Source: Coenobita brevimanus (taxonomy: Eukaryota; Arthropoda; Malacostraca; Decapoda; Coenobitidae). From it: a stretch of DNA of 64,000 bases. The notes under the pieces are model-generated. The model saw nothing but the letters and a program-made list of their open reading frames with translations, made no database searches and had not been told where the DNA came from. The translations under genes were made by a program, and so were the position numbers. Below, piece after piece: positions 10,315-22,117 of the stretch (its first letter is position 1; each line of letters starts with the position of its first letter). The DNA lies in the NCBI GenBank assembly GCA_032717465.1, contig CM064715.1, positions 37,583,104 through 37,647,103 of the forward strand, written 5' to 3'.

Positions 10315-10800
10315 AACAACGGCTTTAAACCATGTTTATGTATGCCTTGACTGATTATTTGACGTAAATCGTGAATTGACAGTAAGCCAATGATGATCTT
10401 GCCATTTCCAGGATTGGCAATACCTCTCATGAAAGCTTGACAACGAGCCGTGGTATTGTCTAACTGAAGTATTATTATGTCAGTATGTTCCATGACCATT
10501 GAGATGTGTTGAAAAAGTGTCATATTCCCTTCCAGTGCATTTATTTTCTCCACATTTTCTTGATTTTTTTTCTGTCTTTCTAAGATTTTTCACAATCGTC
10601 CTCATTGTAGTTTTCTGTGCATCAGCTAGCTTCTGTTGATATGTCAAGATTTCAGCTATCCTTTTAAATTTGTTATTTATTTCTTCAAGATCTTTTTCTG
10701 TAGCCAATCCAAATATGTTACCTAGAAATGCTCCACCTAGATCGAACAAACCGCGTCTGTCACATGTATGTATGTGTCTCAGTCCCACGTGATGGGATAT
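10315..10800 (-). pseudogene. env: gypsy A env, fusion-peptide region
   Basis: The minus strand encodes CDRRGLFDLGGAFLGNIFG, directly comparable to the segment behind the furin-like site of gypsy B env (GLFDLGGEIISGLFG). A predicted coiled-coil-like stretch rich in K, E and I follows (DLEEINNKFKRIAEIL), then a histidine-rich piece reaching the MITE. In baculovirus F-like proteins this segment is the fusion peptide exposed after furin cleavage. Here the basic site reads DRR. A frameshift near 10560 breaks the frame. Confidence 0.75.
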
Positions 10801-11299
10801 CCTGGATCATGGTGAGCATGAGGGTTTTTGCTTGTTCCAGTTTCCATTCTGCCAACTAAATGAATTCAGTCACTTCCTCTGTGTGATGAGCTTCTGACAA
10901 AGAGCTTCTAATCACTGCTCCCAAAGTCCTAAGTGGTCTAGCAGTGTTCTCCTACATCATTTGTAAGTTGTTGATAGTATACAAACTAATTTCATTTCTC
11001 ATTACATCCTGTGTATTTGCCGTCGAGGCTGTTGGGGCGATAAGGCACCTTTGCCTTAATGTATGTTAAGGTTGTAAGTGAGCCGATCCTCTTGCTATAT
11101 ACAGGAGAATCCATGGAATAAGTCTCCTCATCGTTACCTAACGAGAAAATAACTTTATTAAGTACCTAATTCAGTCATGCTGAGGAAGACGATGGTGATG
11201 ATGAGCATTATAAGCGTGGTCTTGGAGAACAATAACTGTGCTCTGCACTGTTCGATGTTTCACCTATAGATGGAATTTAAATTGATTCCTAGATCATGT

Positions 11300-12675
11300 A
11301 AATGCCACATTGTGGCATTTACTGTAACTGTCGCACCTATCTTTGTTTGGTATGCGACCATAATTATTCCTGTATATATTAATTTCTTGTCTGTTCATCG
11401 TATTTGCTAGACTGTTCGGTTGTATCCAATGTTTCATAATTGCTGGTTAAATTCCTTGAAACCCTTTTTAAATGATCAATATGAATTCGTTTTTCTTCGC
11501 CACTTGACAGCGACTTAATTGCTACTTTACTGGCTGTTTTCTTAATAACTCTGTATGGGCCGTCAAATTTTGGTGCCAGTTTATTGTCTCAAGCGCGAGT
11601 GATGCCGTAGACCAGGTCGCCAATATTAATATTTGATTCTTTTGCTTTTTTGTTGAATGAATCCGTCATTTCTTCCTTTGACAAAGTTAACTGTTTTTTC
11701 ACTTCTGTGTATATGTATTGGAAATCATGTAAACGAAGTTTAGGGTAATCGTCATAATTGTATATAGGCAATTTTTCACCTTCTAGGATCTCGTATGTTA
11801 AACGTTTGTCTGTCCCGTAGATAATGAAATGAGGTGTCTCCTATATATTTGTTTATTGCACATTTAACTGATGCATCCACTCTTGGAATCCAGTCATCCC
11901 AGCTTGCGTAATTTTCATTGAGAATGTGTAGTAGTACGTCCAACACTTTTTTTGTTCTGTCTCTGGACTAATCCATTGGACGCTGGATGAAATGCCAAGA
12001 CATTAACCTCTCCTATATTGTATTGTTTACATATTTCTTGTAAGATTTCAGAGTTAAATTCACCTCAATTATCACTTATTAGTACCTTGCTTTAGTGAAT
12101 CTGCAGATAATATTATCTATAATTATTCACACGATTGTTTCTCTTGTCATATCCTTCATTGGAACTAAAATCACATACCTCGAGAAATGATCAGTAGCCA
12201 CGAATAGATATTGATTATTATTGTTAGATAAAGGTAACTTGACATCAACAACGTCCCACGGTTGATCTGGTACGGGATATGTGCCTAATATTGCAGTGGT
12301 GATGGTATAACTTCCGTTTCTCGTACAAGACGCAGATTTATCAATGTGCTCATTTATGTGTTTTAGTAATGATGGCCAGTAGTATAACATCGGAGCCTGT
12401 CTTACCGTCCTATCTTTGCCAGGATGTCCTGCATGTGGACTGTCGTGTATTGTCCTTAAAATTTGAGGTATCATTTCATTAGGTACCACTAGTTGTCTGT
12501 TATTTCTTCTATGATTTGGTTGTCCGGGGTTTACCATATATAAGACATTGTTGACTATTGTGAATTGTTTGAGTGGTATATGTAGCTTGGGTAATTGTAT
12601 GTCCTTTCCACTCTCCACTTTGTATATAACTTTAGACCACATGGGATCAAATCTGTGATTCCGAGATTTTGTCAT
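11300..12675 (-). pseudogene. pol: gypsy A integrase
   Basis: The N-terminal zinc region is present (TIHDSPHAGHPGKDRT, then KSASCTRNG). The start of the DDE core follows (VATDHFSRYVILVP, first catalytic aspartate at about 12200). The core then decays: stops and frameshifts between 12120 and 11780 obscure the second aspartate and the glutamate. A recognisable C-terminal GDLVYG motif lies at about 11600. Integrases of this family join retroelement cDNA to host DNA. The order and spacing match gypsy B 20700-22117. Confidence 0.8.
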
Positions 12676-12679
12676 AGTT

Positions 12680-13693
12680 GGGGATTCGTTCCCTTAGACT
12701 TATCGTAATGACATGAGTAGTCGTTGGGTTCTTCGATAAGGCATCAGCTGCTGATTTTATTTTGCCTCGTGCATAGTGAATATGTATATTGTAGTTTCAA
12801 CTGCAAATTTCCATCTTGCTCTCCTTCCACAGAGGAATTTGTCTTGAAACATACCCACGAGTGGTTTATGATCTGTAAAAAGATAGATTTCGTAACTATA
12901 TACCAAATCTCGAAACTTTTGTCAAGTAAAGACCATTGACAGAGCCTGTATGTCTGTTGTGCAATAATTTTTTACGGCACCTTTTATTTGTCTGCTAGCG
13001 AATGAAGTTGGTTGATATTCTCCATATTTATCTTCTTGCATTAGTACGACCCTACTCCTTTAAAAAGATGCATCTATGCAAATTATAAATGGATTTGTGA
13101 AATTAGGATAGGCCATACAAGGTGCACATGTAAGTTTATCTATTAATTCACTTAATGCTATTTTTTGTTCCTCTCCCCCACTGAAATGTAGCTTGTTTTT
13201 TCAGTAGTTGGAATAAAGGATCTGATATTTTAGCAAATACTTGTATAAAAGTACGGTAGTAACCTGTTAGACATAGAAACTGTCTTGCTTCATCCACATT
13301 TGTTGGTTCAAGGAAGTCTTTCACTGCTGTTATTTTATAATCTGAGATGTGTATACCTAGTGCATCCAGTCTGCAGCCTACGAATTTAATTTCCTTATAA
13401 CAAAATTTACATTTTGAGAGCTTTATTTTTAAACCAGCATTGACTAGCTTGTGTAGGATCTGGTCTAATTTATGTAAATATTCATCTATTGTGTGTGTCG
13501 CTATCATGATGTCGTCCAGATATACAAAAATACCATCCTCTAACATGCCTGATAATAGGCTATTCATTAATAGTTGGAATGTGCCTGGAGCTGTTCGTAA
13601 TTCTATCGGCATTCTTTTATACTGATAATGATCACTGTTTGTCGAGAAAGCAGTGTATATGCATGTTTCGTTATCTAACTCAATATGGTAATA
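12680..13693 (-). pseudogene. pol: gypsy A reverse transcriptase (C-terminal part) and RNase H
   Basis: Reading resumes at the CCGG target site with the DNETCIYTAFST palm segment, then TAPGTFQLLMNSLL and the catalytic FVYLDDIMIA at about 13515. Next comes a thumb/connection segment (FLCLTGYYRTFI). A frameshift near 13150 precedes RNase H, in which ICIDAS, TDHKPL and a final ADALS-like motif are recognisable between stops. The front of the same domain lies beyond gypsy B at 24318-24560. The join is precise to one copy of CCGG. Confidence 0.85.
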
Positions 13694-13697
13694 CCGG
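13694..13697. repeat. target-site duplication CCGG, left copy
   Basis: CCGG immediately left of the gypsy B 5' LTR; the matching copy is at 24314-24317. Four-base duplications are usual for some gypsy lineages. One copy restores the continuity of the gypsy A RT frame. Confidence 0.9.
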
Positions 13698-14031
13698 TGT
13701 TTGTAACCTTTTTGTAGATATTATAAAATATGTAAATATAGTATCTAAGTAGTTGTAAGTAGGATCCAAGTAGGGCGTCAACGCTCGCTCAGTATGTTAT
13801 GTCTACAAAGGTATGAGTCACGACTTCCGAGTCGCACCGCTTCTCTCTCTCTAGCCGGTGGGAAACCGGCGATCAGTAGCAGTTCAAACGGGTCTGGGGT
13901 AGGACATGCAATTATCCACCATCGCTGTATATTGATTCAAGACTGTGTTTAATATATATTGACAGAAAACTACTACAAGACTTTGCCTTTACCTGCAAGT
14001 GACGTAAAGGGGGCCATCGACAGTTTTAACA
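13698..14031 (+). repeat. gypsy B 5' LTR
   Basis: Begins TGTTTGTAACC and ends TTTTAACA. Contains a perfect ccggtgggaaaccgg hairpin-like inverted repeat near 13857. The only difference seen from the 3' LTR is ATTATAAAATATG versus ATTATATAATATG near 13724. Confidence 0.95.
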
Positions 14032-15004
14032 TTTGGTGGAAAGCGAGTGGGATAATAGTGAATTACGTCTTCTGTGGGCCGGTTTAGCTGTGTCTGTCTT
14101 CCCACGCTACTGTCTGCTGCTCTTTCCACGACGACACACGGCCTATCTCCGCCCTAGCCTCCAGCCCTGTTTGGGGTCTTGGTGTGGAATCATTCTGACA
14201 GTTTTGATGTAATTTTGGGAATTTCCTCCACATCAACGCCCCCACCCATCACCACGCCACCATAACCAATGAACAACGCAAAGCTCCTGCTCCTATCAAC
14301 CTACAACCTGCCTTGCCTACCTGCCTGTGTTCCTGTCCAGCCTGCTGTAACGGTTAGTTTCATCCCCCACAAACTCCACCCCAGACCCCACTCCAGGAAG
14401 CAGCCCCCAACCGCCGCCCGACGCCGTTACGTCATCATTTACCCCACCCACCGCACACACCGACGTCACCCAGGGAGCGTGGCCAGTCACACCGAGCTAC
14501 GTCACAGTCTCCTGCTCCAATCAGCTTCTCGTTCTGCCCAGTGGTGAGCCGCACCCAGTGACGTCACGGACACTTCCACCCAATCACGAGGAGACGAGAA
14601 CCTCACTTTTCTTCAAGCCTTCGGACAAGACCACATCTCACTACAAAGTATTTCTTACCTGCATTTTCATGCAGTTCCTCATTCCATCACATTGATTAAT
14701 CCCTTTCTACAGAGAAGTCAAGCTGTCTCTATAGATTGTGATATTTTCACCATTTACTCTCATCCATTCATTGCATTTTTTGTCCCTCATTTTTCATTCA
14801 GTCAGAATTTTTCGTTCACTCTCTCCTACTTCATCCCATTTTCTCCCACTCATACTCAGCTGTAAATAACGCATTCATTTTCACTCATATTCATTGTATA
14901 TAAATAATTTCTTCACAGATTACAAATATATTTGTTTATTTATTCTCATTTATTCATCCATTTGTTCATTTAGTTTTATTTGCTTACTTCCTACTCTGTT
15001 CATG
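14032..15004 (+). other. gypsy B leader with candidate primer-binding site
   Basis: Two bases after the LTR, TGGTGGAAAGCGAGTGGG (14034-14051) is in the place and has the TGG start of a tRNA primer-binding site; I cannot name the tRNA. The rest is about 950 bases, C-rich around 14230-14640 and T-rich afterwards, with no convincing coding frame. Confidence 0.6.
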
Positions 15005-15838
15005 TCCTTTTTTTAAAACGGTAGATCTCTCACCTATTGAACCTGACGGTATCACAGATAACGCTGTATGTAATGATAATGTAAATCTTCGCAGTGGCAG
15101 ATCTTATACCAAACCAACCGTAAGTTCCCTACCTGTTTCTACTACACCTGTTACTCCTACCCTAAATCCAGATATATTAACTCCAGATACTCTATCACCT
15201 TCTCCAACTGATTCTCCTGAAACCACTCAGTCTTCTCCACAGTTTTTATCCCTCCCTACTACTACACATACACACACCACTACCGCTACAACACTTCCTT
15301 CCCACACACCGTCTCAGATCACTACCGTGCCTACTTCCTCACCTTCGCGGTCTCACCCTCTTCTTACGATGGCGACTCAGAACCCTCCACCTCCTCAATC
15401 TATATATTTAGATGATGTGAATAGACCCAAATTTACAGGAGAGGATAGTACTGTTTCTATTTACGATTTCCTCAGAGAGGTAGAAAACGACCTGCATAAT
15501 CGCCAGATTGTCAATGAACCCTTGATGGTTTCATACCTTCTCAATCGACTTCACCATGGCAGATCATTAATAGGAGCCGCTATTCGTGCGGGGCACTTCG
15601 AAGATCGTCAAACGTTTGACACGTTTAGCCAACGACTCATTCAATACTGTTGCCAACATTCCAATTCCGCGTCCCTTATAGGATTAACTAATCTCCTCAA
15701 GCAAATGCAGGAAGACATGAAGGTACATCCCAAACATGCAAAAGTAATTGAGGCAGCCGCTACTATGAGGGCGACGAGTTCAGAGTTGCGCCAATTATTC
15801 CGTGGTACTCAGTGGGTAACAGAACACAACGGGGAAAT
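15005..15838 (+). pseudogene. gag: gypsy B gag, N-terminal part
   Basis: One frame is open from about 15005 through a long Thr/Pro/Ser-rich leader (15050-15360) into the capsid-like region (SIYLDDVNRPKFTGEDS; LREVENDLHNRQIVNEP). The first in-frame ATG before the conserved part is at 15369, but the upstream open stretch suggests an earlier or spliced start. Gag proteins assemble the particle that packages element RNA. The frame is cut at HNGEI by the RTE insertion and resumes at 17613. Gypsy A has a related gag start near 30014 (minus). Confidence 0.8.
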
Positions 15839-17612
15839 CATCTATCTATCTATTGCCAGACGCCTCAATCCCGTTTGGGGTGGCCACAAACAAATCGCCT
15901 CCAAGTCGCCCTGTCCCCCGCCATTTCACTGCCCTGCTCCCAACTCACACACCCCTCTCTCTTATACCTCTCCACCCCATCCCTCCATCTCATCTTCGGC
16001 CTCCTCCTCCCTCTTCCCCCCTCTCTCATATACCTCTCCACCCCATCCCTCCATCTCATCCTCGGCCTCCTCCTCCCTCTTCCCCCCTCCACCTCATTCA
16101 CATACACTCTCATCGTCAGTCTTTCACCCTCCATCCTCTCCACATGGCCAAACCACCTCAGTGTGTTCCTCATAACGCTTCCTATCACATCCACATCCAC
16201 ACCACAACGCTCCTTTATATCCTCATTCGTCAGCCTGTCTCTCCATGTGACTCCACAGGCTCCTCTTAAATAACTCATTTCCACTGCTCTCACTCTTGTG
16301 TCTTCCAACAACGTCCAGGCTTCACTTCCATACGTTAGAGTTGGCATCACAGTACTGTCATGTAGTAACTTTTTCACTTCCATGCTCATTTCCCTGTTTC
16401 TTATCACTGCTTTCAAAGAACCAGCAACCTTTCTTCCATGCTGTACCCTTTCAAGCACTTCACTCTCCAAACCTCCATCCTTACTCATCACACTACCCAA
16501 GTACTTAAACGTACTCACATTTTCCAATTCCTCACCATCCAACCTCGCTGTACATTCACTGACTTCACCCCTCTCAAAGACCATCACTTTACTCTTCCCT
16601 AGATTCACCTTTAGATTCCGTTTCTTACACACTCTTCCAAACTCATCCACCAAGCCTTGCAGCTCCCCTTCGTCTTCACTCAACAACACAGTATCATCTG
16701 CAAACAACAGTACAGAGAGTTTCCAAACACTAACCTTTCTCACCAGGGCCACTCCAACATCCACTACCCTACCTTGTACCTCTTTTATTACCCCATCCAT
16801 GTACATTTTGAACAACCATGGAGACATGACACATCCCTGTTTCAACCCAACTTTCAAAGAGAAAAATTCACTTAGTTCACCATCCACACGCAATGCAGCC
16901 TTCGCACCATCGTACGTACTCTTCACAGCATTCAACAACTTCCCATCTACTCCATATATTCTTAACACTTTCCACAATCCTTGTCTATCCACCCTGTCAT
17001 ATGCTTTCTCCAAATCCATGAAAGCCGCATACAACTTCTTTCCCTTCTCTAGAAACTTTTCCACTAAAGATCTAAGAATGAATATCTGATCTACACAACC
17101 TCTTCCCTTCCTAAAGCCTCCCTGTTCTTCTCCAACTAATTTCTCTGTTCTTTCTCTAACTCTGTCAATAAGTATCCTACCATACAATTTTCCTATTATA
17201 CTAAAAAGACAAATGCCCCTATGATTACCACACACTTCTTTTTCCCCTTTTCCTTTGTACAAGGGAATAATTATACCTGACTTCCAATCCTCCGGGACGC
17301 CACCTTCCTCCCAGGCCAATCTGCACATCTTCCACATCCATTTTACTACTATCTCTACCCCATGCTTCAGCATTTCACCACACACTCCATCAATTCCTGG
17401 GGCTTTCCCCGATTTAACTTTCTTCATTGCTTCCACAACTTCTATCCTACTGATTTCTTCCTGTCTTCTCACCTCCCTCCTTCTCCCAGCCATTCCCCAG
17501 CCACTTATACTCGCATTACTTCCATCCTCTATATTCAACAATTCCTTAAAGTGTTCTCTCCATCTGCTCACTTTTTCTCCCTTCTCCACTAGTAATCTAC
17601 CATTTTTATCAT
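15839..17612 (-). mobile_element. RTE-type LINE, 5'-truncated copy inside gypsy B gag
   Basis: A 1.77-kb minus-strand RTE copy ending in ggcaatagatagatagat at the left, truncated at the right within the linker before RT. It is flanked by ATCAT (15836-15840 region) and ATCAT at 17608-17612, and the gag frame reads through if one copy is removed. It must postdate gypsy B, making it one of the youngest events here. Confidence 0.9.
15865..17589 (-). CDS. RTE reverse transcriptase, uninterrupted 574-codon frame (no endonuclease)
   Basis: A single open frame covers the linker (SRWREHFKELLN), the fingers (GKAPGIDGVCGEMLKHG; IIIPLYKGKGEKEVCGNHRG) and the palm (AAFMDLEKAYDRVDRQGLW; GLKQGCVMSPWLFKMYMDGV). 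The catalytic LLFADDTVLLS is at about 16690, followed by KYLGSVMSKDGG and the C-terminal FGHVERMEGERL region. The C-terminus has a 22-residue duplication (GRRRPRMRWRDGVERYMREG then GRRRPKMRWRDGVERYKREG). The endonuclease is missing through 5' truncation, so the copy is unlikely to move. The open RT agrees with its youth. Confidence 0.85.
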   Translation of the reverse strand: MEKGEKVSRWREHFKELLNIEDGSNASISGWGMAGRRREVRRQEEISRIEVVEAMKKVKSGKAPGIDGVCGEMLKHGVEIVVKWMWKMCRLAWEEGGVPEDWKSGIIIPLYKGKGEKEVCGNHRGICLFSIIGKLYGRILIDRVRERTEKLVGEEQGGFRKGRGCVDQIFILRSLVEKFLEKGKKLYAAFMDLEKAYDRVDRQGLWKVLRIYGVDGKLLNAVKSTYDGAKAALRVDGELSEFFSLKVGLKQGCVMSPWLFKMYMDGVIKEVQGRVVDVGVALVRKVSVWKLSVLLFADDTVLLSEDEGELQGLVDEFGRVCKKRNLKVNLGKSKVMVFERGEVSECTARLDGEELENVSTFKYLGSVMSKDGGLESEVLERVQHGRKVAGSLKAVIRNREMSMEVKKLLHDSTVMPTLTYGSEAWTLLEDTRVRAVEMSYLRGACGVTWRDRLTNEDIKERCGVDVDVIGSVMRNTLRWFGHVERMEGERLTMRVYVNEVEGGRGRRRPRMRWRDGVERYMREGGRGRRRPKMRWRDGVERYKREGCVSWEQGSEMAGDRATWRRFVCGHPKRD

Positions 17613-18201
17613 GATTACATTAAATAATTTTGCAGACTTGTTCGGTTACATTAGATTTCTCAATTGGTTTTCGGACTCCCAAAAACAAATAGCGCTACAA
17701 GTTGGCTTTAAACCAGGGGGCAAAAACATGGATGTAGGTAAAACAATTGTAGAAAGGTCAGGAACAAACTTCACTCGCCAGGTCGATTCTTACAGTTCAC
17801 CCTCTCCCTCTGCAGGTGGTACTGCAAGAGTACTACGCACCAGCATCACTTCATCTGATTCCTCTCGTTCACGGGCAACTACAAGAACCAAACCTAGTAA
17901 TCGGTCTCACTCACAATATCGTTCACCTTCTAGCGGTCGTGACAATTCAACTCTGCGACGAAGCAAACAATTCTCAATTCTGTGCTGGCACTGCGGTAAT
18001 GTAGGTCATAGAGAGTCTAGCTGTGCATACAAAGAAAGACGTTTTTGCTCACGGGAACGCCCGCGTGCACCTTCGCGGACCCGACACCTAACTTGCAAGT
18101 ACCATAAGAATAGCACAACTCACTCCACGGACGAGTGTCGTTACCTTAAGAGCCGTCAGTCGGGGGAAGACGAGCGGTCGGATCGGAGAAATATAACCTA
18201 A
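17613..18201 (+). pseudogene. gag: gypsy B gag, C-terminal part with zinc knuckle
   Basis: Resumes after the RTE insertion with ITLNNFADLFGYIRFLNWF, then an Arg/Ser/Thr-rich region and a classical CCHC zinc knuckle CWHCGNVGHRESSC at about 17980-18021. A second Cys/His cluster follows (CKYHKNSTTHSTDEC), which bears on RNA binding. The frame stops at 18201 (RRNIT). The protease frame overlaps in the -1 register, so a -1 ribosomal frameshift is plausible. Confidence 0.85.
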
Positions 18202-18960
18202 CAGTAGAAGATCCGCCAGTGTCTGAAAATAAGGCAACAGAAAATCAACTCCCCATTCGTCAGGTAGGACCTATAACATCTTCAGGCTTAGTCATTCTAG
18301 GATGGAGCGAAGGGATACAAAGCTCTTTCTTTATGGACAGTGGATCTATGGTAAATCTATCTCAGATACCTCTTTAAGCAACATTAGGAAAATAACTAAA
18401 AGAGTTGGGATCCTCAAACCACCTGACATTCGCCTATGCGGTGTAGATGGCTCAGAATTTCAGGCCAAAGGAAAGATCACACTAGAAGTACAACTTGATA
18501 AAGACTTAAGACCCTTTGACGTAGAGTTTCATGTCACTAATGATCTTAGGTATCCAGCGGACACTCTCATTGGCTTTTCGACAATGGCCCAAGAAGCCAT
18601 TACTCTCCTCCCTGCTTCTCGTTGTGTACATGTCAATGGTTTCTCAATATCTAGTATGGAATATCCACGTCCGGTACTTTCCCAAACCGACTCAGTTATT
18701 AAGTCTCACATGATTCCAACAGTAGTCAAGAGTAACCAAATACACACGCCGTTACCTGAACAGCCAGGTACACTACCATCAAGTACTACATCCTCCGAGC
18801 ATTCAATTATAGATCGTATCAACCCCTCTGACGGTGGCACACTCGCCGACTCAGACACGTCTCATTTAACTACCTCAGATAGTGTGATTGATGTTTTACA
18901 ACACGCAGAGATAAGACGTGCAGTAACAAATCAGTGCCAATTTTGTTGCTGCACAAGTTT
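18202..18960 (+). pseudogene. pol: gypsy B retroviral-type aspartic protease and linker
   Basis: In the -1 frame relative to gag, SSFFMDSGSMVNLS carries the catalytic Asp-Ser-Gly at 18336-18344, a D-S-G variant of the usual D-T-G. A stop and frameshift near 18375-18390 move the rest (IRLCGVDGSEFQAKGKITLE; PADTLIGFSTM, matching the flap and the ILG-like second half) to another frame. That frame shifts again near 18955. The protease normally cleaves Gag-Pol; this one is inactive as written. Confidence 0.75.
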
Positions 18961-20695
18961 ACCAAAGTCTCTGTACGTGTTGTGGGTGCGAAAGCAGGAG
19001 TGGATGTACTAACCTTACCTGAGACATGTTGTATGAATGACTTAGCTTATGAGTCAGCGTTGTGTACTGTGCTGGAGTATGGTTTATGCTACTTGTATAT
19101 TGCAAACACAACAAACGCCGCTTACACCTTACGAACGGGAACTCAGATTGGCGATTTCTTGGTATACCCAGCGGCTGTACGTATGTGCCAGGATTTCCCA
19201 TACCCTGTTGCCGATGTATGCTCAGTTGCTCAGTCCACCAGTATTCCATCTAATCTTGATTCTCATGTGAAACAAAATGATTTCCCGGAACACCAACATC
19301 AATTAATTAATCTCTTGCGAGACTATTGCGAAGTAGTAGCCCTACCTGGTGAGAATATGGGCAAAACAAATTTGGTAAAGTACAATATTACATTACAGCC
19401 AGGTGCTCAGCCAGTATATATTCCTGCCTACCGTTTACCACATAGCCAATGTCAACAAGCCGATCATCTTATTCAGGACATGTTGGATATTGAGGTCATT
19501 GAACACTCTGATAGCCCGTGGAACAGCCCACTATTTCTGGTTCCAAAGAAAGTTGGTGAGTTACGACCAGTCATAGATTACAGACGCGTGATTGCACTGA
19601 CTGTCCCAGACAGATTTCCAATTCCTGTACTCATTAATTTGCTGGAATCCTTAGGCGAAAACAATTGTGTTTTTTCCTCCCTAGATCTTTTAAGTGGTTA
19701 CTGGTAAGTCGAGATGGAAGAATCATCTCGTCCTATCACTGCCTTCATTACTCCATCCGGTCATTACCAATTCCGTAGACTTCCATTCGGTTTGAGAAAT
19801 GCACCTTCAGCGTTCATGCGATTAATTCATACAGTTTTCACCGGCATGATAGGTCACTCAGTTTTTGCTTACCTAGATGATGTCATAATCACTAGTCACT
19901 CAGTGGAGGAACACTTAGAAAAGTTAGCCGAAGTGTTCATTAGACTCAAGCAAGCTGGACTTAAGATCAAACTATCAAAGTGTGACTTTTTACGTAAGAA
20001 ACTCCAATTCCTAGGGCATGTTGTTGACGCTCACGGAATTCACACATCAGATGACAAGGTTAGAGCCGGGACGAATTTTCCAACTCCAACCAACACCGAC
20101 GCTGTACGCAGTTTCCTCGGTCTCAGTGTGTATTATAGAAGGTTCATAAAATCGTACGCCAAGATAGCTGCGCCGTTAACAAAATTGCTAAAGAAGGATG
20201 CGCCCTTTGTGTGGGCTGATGAACAGGCAACCGCATTCACAACACTAAAAACTGCTCTAGCACAATCACCCGTTTTGCCATTCCCTGATTATTCTAAACC
20301 ATTTCTTCTCTGTACTGATGCTTCCGGAGTAGGCCTAGGTGCCGTTCTTATGCAATATGACTCCGAAGGAAAGAAACGTGTCATTGCCTATGCTAGCCGT
20401 GTGCTAAACTCAGCGGAAAAGAATTACAGTGTAACTCACTGGGAAGCCTTTGCCGTGGTTTGGTCCCTAAAACATTCCCGCTACATCATCTACGGATATC
20501 CTGTTCACATCCAAACCGACCATCTTCCCTTATGTGACTTGTTTCGGGGACGTAACCTTACTGGTCGACTTGCACGTTGGGCAGTCACTGTGACTGACTA
20601 TAATCCAACATTTGAATACGTTCCTGGAAAATCCAGTGTCGTAGCCGATGCCCTCTCGCGGCATGTTGCCAGTCTCAACCAGTTGCTACGTAAAC
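18961..20695 (+). pseudogene. pol: gypsy B reverse transcriptase and RNase H
   Basis: A pre-RT segment (LRDYCEVVALPGENMGKTN; AYRLPHSQCQQADHLIQDML) leads into RT, with SPWNSPLFLVPKK, RPVIDYRRV and SSLDLLSGYW, where an in-frame TAA at 19705-19707 replaces the usual Gln codon. The frame continues with PFGLRNAPSAFMRL, catalytic FAYLDDVIITS at about 19866 and FLGLSVYYRRFI. RNase H follows with LLCTDASGVGLGAVL (about 20305), HWEAFAVVWSL, QTDHLPL and VADALSRH. A frameshift near 20690 separates it from the integrase. RT copies element RNA and RNase H removes it. Confidence 0.9.
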
Positions 20696-22117
20696 TTAGC
20701 GTTCAGTTATGACACACTACGTAGGTTCCAGCGTGAGGACCCCGTATGGTCACAGGTCATATATTTCCTAGAGTCAGGCGATGATTCTTCTCTGCCAAAG
20801 TTACCAGTCCCTGTATCTGATTTCTTCCTCAACAATGAATTGCTCTATAAAAACTCAGTACTGACAGGTAACAACGTACCTCATCGCGAAGTTAAGCAAC
20901 TAGTAATTCCGACAGACTTAATTCCTGCTGCCCTCCCTTTAATCCACGACACCCCTCATGCATCACACCCTGGCAAAGACAGAAGCTTACGGCAAGCACG
21001 TCTGTCATATTATTGGCCCACTATGTGAAAAGATATAGAAGCGCACTGCGATGCATGTTTATCATGTGCCCGTCACAAGGGGACAACCAGTCAACCTGCT
21101 CCTATATTGTAGTACCCAGTACCATCAAAACCTTGGCAAACTCTCTCTCTCGATCTTCTGAAGCTGCCTCGTACAGAATCTGGCTTCGTTTATCTCTTAG
21201 TGGCAGTCGATCATTTCTCTAGATTTGTTATCTTAGTTCCATGGTGTGAAAAGTCTGCTAACGTAGTAGCACATGCCTTTATTAATTCAGTTATTTGCCC
21301 TTTCACAACACCAGAAGTAATTTTAACTGATAGCGGGTCAGAGTTCAATAATTCAGTTCTGGAAGAAGTTTGTCTTCGATACGGAATTAAGAAATGCAAT
21401 ATAGTGGCCCATCATCCAGCCTCGAATGGCCTAGTAGAGCGCCAGAATAGAAAGATATTGGAGAGTCTGCATCACATAGTGGGAGATCAGACTTCCACCT
21501 GGGAGGAATGGATTCCACAGGTAGCTGCTTCAATTAATTCATCCATCAATAAGTCAATTGGAGAAACACCATTCTTCATCATATATGGCTTTGACAAAAG
21601 ACTACCTTATTCACTGTCGCAATCCAAGCCTGATCCGATCTACGACTACGATAACTATGTGCGAGTAAACCTATCCAACTTCCAGAAAATTCATAAATAT
21701 GTTCAGGATAATCTGGCCCTTACAAATGAGGAGATGGTACGTAACCAACATGCCGCTGCCACAGATGTTGCCTTCCAAGTAGGTGACTTAGTTTTTGCCC
21801 TAGATCATGACAGAGAATCAAAACTAAACAGTAAATTCTTGGGTCCCTTCCGTATCATATCTCGTAAAGGTAATAAATTCGAATTAAGAGATCCGCACAA
21901 GGCAGAGACGACATGGGTGCATGCAGATCATCTCAAACGTGCATCAAAACGCATAGTCTTGGAGGAACCACTAAGAGAGACCACACCACCACAACAAATT
22001 CCTACTCAGCCTTCTTCCTCTTCTCTAAACCTTCCTTCTGACATTACTATTCAACCTTCTCCTACTGTTAATGACTATCGTGCCAAGTTGCGTTCTGCCA
22101 CTAAGTCTCTTGCATAA
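20696..22117 (+). pseudogene. pol: gypsy B integrase
   Basis: The HHCC zinc domain is at about 20947-21085 (LIHDTPHASHPGKDRSLRQA; HCDACLSCARHKG), interrupted by a TGA just after YYWPTM where Trp is expected. A TAG near 21110 is the second break. The catalytic core keeps all three acidic residues: Asp in AVDHFSRFVILVP (about 21205), Asp in LTDSGSEFNNS (about 21328) and Glu in NGLVERQNRKI (about 21437). The C-terminal region has a VGDLVFAL and KFLGPFRI Sm-like fold motif. It ends in a Pro/Ser tail at 22117. Confidence 0.9.

Noticed and set aside
15812..16273. Plus-strand Pro/Ser/Leu-rich frames over RTE copies (also 33427-34176, 43401-44126, 44360-45247, 45452-46078)
   Set aside because: They are antisense shadows of the RTE polyprotein, favoured by its purine-rich coding strand.
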